Assembly (NCBI GenBank): GCA_023381895.1
Contig: JAMCTA010000174.1
Coordinates: forward strand, 1 to 9,395
DNA length: 9,395 nt
Direction of reading: 5' to 3'
Source: Chloroflexota bacterium
Lineage (GTDB): Bacteria > Chloroflexota > UBA4733
Shown here: one piece after another, positions 6,667 through 9,395 of the stretch
Position numbering within the stretch: position 1 is the first letter of the stretch
Layout of the letters: each line of letters begins with the position of its first letter
The notes under the pieces: generated by a model
Seen by the model: the letters and a program-made list of their open reading frames with translations, nothing else
Database searches by the model: none
Told to the model about the DNA's origin: nothing
Program-made: the position numbers and the translations under genes

Positions 6667-6721
6667 CCGCCGAGCGGTAACAAGTCGCATTGTCGGCCGT
6701 TCATCAGATTCGGGGCGTCAC

Positions 6722-8038
6722 ATGGGCGCGTTATCTCCCTTGACCTTGCGAGCCGTAAGTGTGGGCCTCGCCGTTTCTGCCGTACTCCTGAGCGGAGCCT
6801 TTCCGACGGGCGTGGAAGCCATGAGCCTCCAGCAGACCCTGCCACCGCTCGGTTCGGCGCAGAGCTTCGCGGTCCTCGGCGGCGCCACCGTGACCAACAC
6901 CGGCGCGACCACGGTCAACGGAAACCTGGGCGTCAGCCCGGGCAGCGCGGTCACGGGGTTTCCTCCGGGGACAGTCGTCGACGGGACGATCCACAAGACG
7001 GATGCCCTCGCCGCGCAGGCCCAGACCGACACCACCACGGCGTACAACGATCTGGCGGGTCAACCATGCACCGCCAACCTGACGGGTCAGGACCTGGGTG
7101 GAAAGACGCTCACGGCCGGAGTCTATTGCTTTTCGTCCTCGGCGCAGTTGACGGGCGCCCTCACGCTCAACGCTCAGAGCAACGCCAACGCCGTCTTCGT
7201 GTTCAAGATCGGGAGCACGCTCACGACCGCGAGCGGCTCATCAGTCCTTCTGATCAACGGCGGTTCGCCGTGTAACGTGTACTGGCAGATCGGGAGCAGC
7301 GCGACGATCGGGACGACCACCAACTTTGGCGGAAACATCCTCGCCCTCACCAGCATTACACTGAACACCGGCGCCGGCGTGACCGGTCGGGTCTTGGCGC
7401 GCAATGGCGCGGTGACGCTGGACACGAACACCATCACCATATCCGGATGTCCTGGGGCGCCAACGCCAACACCCATATCAACAGCGACCGCAACAGCGAC
7501 CGCAACGCCAACGGCGACCGCAACGGCGACCGCAACGCCAACGGTCACGCCAACCGCAACGCCGGTCCCACCGGGCCCGCCACCGCCAACGGCCACACCA
7601 ATACCAACGGCCACACCAACGGTAGCGGCGCCTATTGCCACGCAAACGGCAATTGCGGCCTTGCCGTCCGCGACGCAGACGGCGATAGCAGCGGCAACTG
7701 CGACGGTAGTGGCAGCGACCAGGACGGCCGTGGCGACACCTGCCGCCACGCAAACAACAATCGCGGCCTTGCGGGCAGCGACGCAGACGGTGGTAGCAGC
7801 GGCGACCGTGACGGCGCAGGCCACCTTGACTGCCGCGCTGAAGGCGACTGCCGTAACCACGACGGGGGCTCGCCGCACCGCCGCGACCGTGACGGCGCAG
7901 CAGGTGGGGCAAATTCCCTCCCAGCTACCTCACACCGGCAGCGGCGGCACAGCATTCCCGACCATCGGTGCGTTCGGGATCGTCATCGTCGTCCTCTGCA
8001 TCGGCGTGGCGCTGAGGCGACGCGCTCGTCGCGCGTAG
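6722..8038 (+). CDS. Cell-wall-anchored surface protein with DUF3494 (ice-binding-like) domain and LPxTG-type signal
   Basis: This is a 438-residue secreted protein. Residues 1-33 look like a signal peptide, although only one Arg precedes the hydrophobic core. Residues about 43-243 are a DUF3494/ice-binding-like beta-solenoid domain, shown by LGSAQSFAVLGG, TVNGNLGVSPG, LTAGVYCF, NAVFVFKIGSTLTT, and the closing GGNILA...TGRVLARNGAVTLDTNTI stretch. It has four Cys (116, 136, 184, 243) that could pair. Residues 244-300 are a Thr/Pro/Ala repeat linker, and 305-395 an Ala/Thr-rich segment with a repeated ATQT motif. The end has LPHTG (402-406), a hydrophobic helix (about 415-431) and RRRARRA, the layout of a sortase substrate. 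Proteins with this domain may bind ice, but many serve in adhesion or have no known role. The start is the only ATG in reach; its ribosome-binding site (GGGG) is weak. No sortase gene is in the window. Confidence 0.9.
   Translation: MGALSPLTLRAVSVGLAVSAVLLSGAFPTGVEAMSLQQTLPPLGSAQSFAVLGGATVTNTGATTVNGNLGVSPGSAVTGFPPGTVVDGTIHKTDALAAQAQTDTTTAYNDLAGQPCTANLTGQDLGGKTLTAGVYCFSSSAQLTGALTLNAQSNANAVFVFKIGSTLTTASGSSVLLINGGSPCNVYWQIGSSATIGTTTNFGGNILALTSITLNTGAGVTGRVLARNGAVTLDTNTITISGCPGAPTPTPISTATATATATPTATATATATPTVTPTATPVPPGPPPPTATPIPTATPTVAAPIATQTAIAALPSATQTAIAAATATVVAATRTAVATPAATQTTIAALRAATQTVVAAATVTAQATLTAALKATAVTTTGARRTAATVTAQQVGQIPSQLPHTGSGGTAFPTIGAFGIVIVVLCIGVALRRRARRA
7483..7542 (+). repeat. Tandem 30-bp repeat in the Thr/Pro linker
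   Basis: Two adjacent 30-bp units (7483-7512 and 7513-7542) differ only at two A/G positions. Each is itself made of AGCGACCG or GGCGACCG blocks joined by CAAC. They encode two copies of ATATATATPT. Such repeats can change in copy number by slippage, which would alter linker length without breaking the frame. Confidence 0.8.
7637..7852 (+). repeat. Tandem 108-bp repeat in the Ala/Thr stalk
   Basis: Two copies start at 7637 and 7745 with the same GCCACGCAAAC, giving a 36-codon period. Similarity is strong over the first 23 codons of each copy and fades after that. Each copy contains two ATQT motifs 11 residues apart (protein positions 306, 317, 342, 353). An 18-bp block at 7802-7819 recurs exactly at 7883-7900. 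Confidence 0.7.
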
Positions 8039-8069
8039 CTCCCTCCGCATGACCACCGGTTGAGCACCA

Positions 8070-9179
8070 CTACCACCACTGGGCCCACCAATGGCGTTCA
8101 AAGGCGATCTTCGCGAGGTGCCAGTGGCGCCCGGCGTGGTAGACCCGGACCTGGGGGATGGTTCGGCATAGAAGTTGCCTCTGGCGAAGCTGGCGATACC
8201 TCGCCCCATCTCGACGAAGCACTCTCCTTCCCCCGTGAACTGCGCGCTACCCTCGCGCCCGGCGAGACGGTCCGCAATGACGCGAGCGACCACCTCGCCC
8301 TGCGCATGCGCGAAGACTCCTGCCTTGGGGAGCGGTTTCCCAAGGGCCAGAGGGATGCCGGTGACGTCGCCAATGGCAAACACGTTGGCGACCCGCGTCT
8401 CGAGCGAATGCCGGGCTGCACGACCGGTGGTACCCGATGCGGCGGGACGTAGGCCAGCAGGTCGTAGTCTACGACGTCACCTGACTGGAACACGATCCGT
8501 CGTGCCGCTGGATCGACACTTGTTACCACTGCGTTGGGATGGTAGGCGATGCCTCGCTGGTCCAACGCCTCCACCACAGCATGACCGACTGCGGGGCCGG
8601 CGACGCCCATGGGTACGGCTTCGGCCGCCCAGACGCTCACCTCGACCTGCCCGCGTCGGCGGCGCTTCCGGAGGTAACCGTCAATCAGCATCGCCGCCTC
8701 ATAGGGCGCTGCCGGACATTGAACGGGACGCGACTGATGAGTACGACCACACGGCCGTGCTCCAGGGACTGGAGTTGCTGCCAGACGCGCTCCGCACCCG
8801 CCGCTGTGTAGAAGGTGCTCCCACCCTCGCCCAGACCAGGGATATCCGTCGCATCCAGGACCGCGCCGAGGGCCAGGATGATCGCGTCACCGGTCCACTG
8901 CCGGCCTCCTGCCGTCACAGCCGGCGACTCTGGATCGATTGCCGTGATCGGCTCCTGAACAACCGTGATTCCGCGCTCGCGCAGATCAGCAAAGGGGCGT
9001 GTTACTTGCGCGGCATCCCGGGCGCCGGTCATTACCCAGAGCAACGACGGCCAGAACGTGTGTACTGGGCTCGCATCAAAGAGAATGATCCGGTCGGAGT
9101 CCGGCAACAGGCGGCGGAGGCGATGCGCGGCGGCGAGGCCGCCAACCCCGCCGCCGCAGACGAGTTGGTGATTACCCAT
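8070..9179 (-). pseudogene. Disrupted sulfide:quinone oxidoreductase-like FAD/NAD(P) flavoprotein
   Basis: The sequence encodes a flavoprotein of the sulfide:quinone oxidoreductase/NDH-2 superfamily, about 370 residues if restored, but the frame is broken. It starts at ATG 9179 with the Rossmann motif CGGGVGGLAAA. First lesion: one base is missing between 8718 and 8719, in VPF-(N/K)-CPAAPYEAAML; the frame then continues as GYLRKR...YDLLAYVPPHR. Second lesion: near 8410-8424, where PPHRVPPVV is joined to RHSLETRVANVFAIGDVTG in another frame, about 13 residues shorter than expected. Third lesion: one C is missing in the run at 8153-8157, after NFYAEPSP; the shifted frame gives QVRVYHAGRHWHLAKIAF, then FERHWWAQWW and a TAG at 8070. 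The first lesion falls in the codons around a Cys that is conserved in this family (KCxxAPxE). It is convergent with the surface-protein gene. Sequencing error could explain the single-base losses but hardly the internal deletion. Confidence 0.82.
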
Positions 9180-9181
9180 AT

Positions 9182-9395
9182 CTATATGCCGCCTTGGGGA
9201 AACGGGTGGTGGGCGGCAAAGGCGAGGGTGGCGGCGATGACAAAGACAGCGCGGATGCCGGCCAGCAGGATGTACGGGCCGTCGCGGTCGATCCGCATGC
9301 CGAGTTTGCCGCCCAAGCAGCGCAGCCAGCGGATGGCGTCGTGGGGCCAAGCGACGCCAAGATGGTAGACGAAGAGCGTCGCGAGCAAGACGACG
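9182..9395 (-). CDS. Partial membrane protein of unknown function (C-terminal end)
   Basis: An open frame enters from the right edge and ends with TAG at 9182-9184; 70 codons are visible. It begins with the hydrophobic VVLLATLFVYHLGVAW and has a second hydrophobic segment, YILLAGIRAVFVIAATLAFA, separated by a basic stretch (RWLRCLGGKLGMRIDRDG). This suggests at least two membrane helices. The stop is 2 nt before the ATG of the flavoprotein gene, and AAGGCGG inside its end could serve as that gene's ribosome-binding site, so the two were probably an operon. I do not recognise the family; a TTG at 9388 could be a start, but the frame continues upstream beyond the window. Confidence 0.6.
   Translation of the reverse strand, partial: VVLLATLFVYHLGVAWPHDAIRWLRCLGGKLGMRIDRDGPYILLAGIRAVFVIAATLAFAAHHPFPQGGI

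Noticed and set aside
7174..7878. Minus-strand open frame of 234 codons rich in Val and Ala
   Set aside because: It mirrors the repetitive Thr/Ala/Pro coding of the surface protein; repeat-rich GC codons leave all frames open. No start context or domain.
7447..8052. Plus-strand open frame of 201 codons rich in Asn, Asp and Gly
   Set aside because: It is a shifted reading of the same repeat region inside the surface-protein gene.
8039..8069. Search for a terminator between the convergent surface-protein and flavoprotein genes
   Set aside because: The 31-bp gap contains no inverted repeat of useful length.
8175..9368. Long plus-strand open frame of 397 codons
   Set aside because: It is antisense to the flavoprotein gene, has an Arg/Pro/Ala-rich composition with no recognisable domain, and the minus strand carries clear flavoprotein motifs across the same bases.

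Overview
The window reads as a stretch of a moderately GC-rich bacterial chromosome. Tat-type lipoprotein solute-binding proteins, an LPxTG-type cell-wall sorting signal with an Arg-rich tail, and the general gene style suggest a monoderm. Chloroflexota (Thermomicrobia or Ktedonobacteria-like) is my best guess, but no rRNA or marker gene is present and the assignment is inference.

Left part (1-5640), all on the minus strand. In transcription order there is a sulfatase-like hydrolase with Thr at the catalytic Cys/Ser position (4233-5624), a canonical Cys-type sulfatase (2552-4027), and two paralogous Tat/lipobox ABC-transporter solute-binding proteins (965-2458 and <1-874; the second runs off the left edge). 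Neither sulfatase shows a signal peptide. The simplest model is that an organic solute is captured outside by the lipoproteins, imported by an ABC permease encoded beyond the left edge, and cut by cytoplasmic hydrolases. The 205-bp gap between the two sulfatase genes holds two overlapping hairpins, a weak promoter, and a perfect 12-bp palindrome that fits the LacI-family operator pattern and sits inside the promoter spacer. This points to substrate-induced control of the sulfatase/binding-protein genes.

Middle (5641-6721). A VapBC-type toxin-antitoxin pair on the minus strand (vapB 6285-6578, vapC 5870-6292, 8-bp overlap) is followed by a GC-rich hairpin. Upstream of vapB lies an AT-rich nest of inverted repeats, a probable autoregulatory operator. 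It also abuts an extended -10 promoter for the divergent gene to its right.

Right (6722-9395). A plus-strand gene (6722-8038) encodes a secreted surface protein: signal peptide, DUF3494/ice-binding-like domain, Thr/Pro/Ala-rich repetitive stalk, LPHTG sorting motif, membrane helix and Arg tail. Convergent to it is a broken sulfide:quinone oxidoreductase-like flavoprotein gene (8070-9179, minus strand). Its reading frame can be followed across three lesions. Two nucleotides upstream of it ends a partial membrane-protein gene that enters from the right edge.

No tRNA, rRNA, CRISPR array or insertion sequence was seen. I did not find a clearly undescribed system. The most interesting items are the LacI-like operator/promoter overlap, the Thr-type sulfatase paired with a Cys-type one, and the shared vapBC/surface-protein control region.
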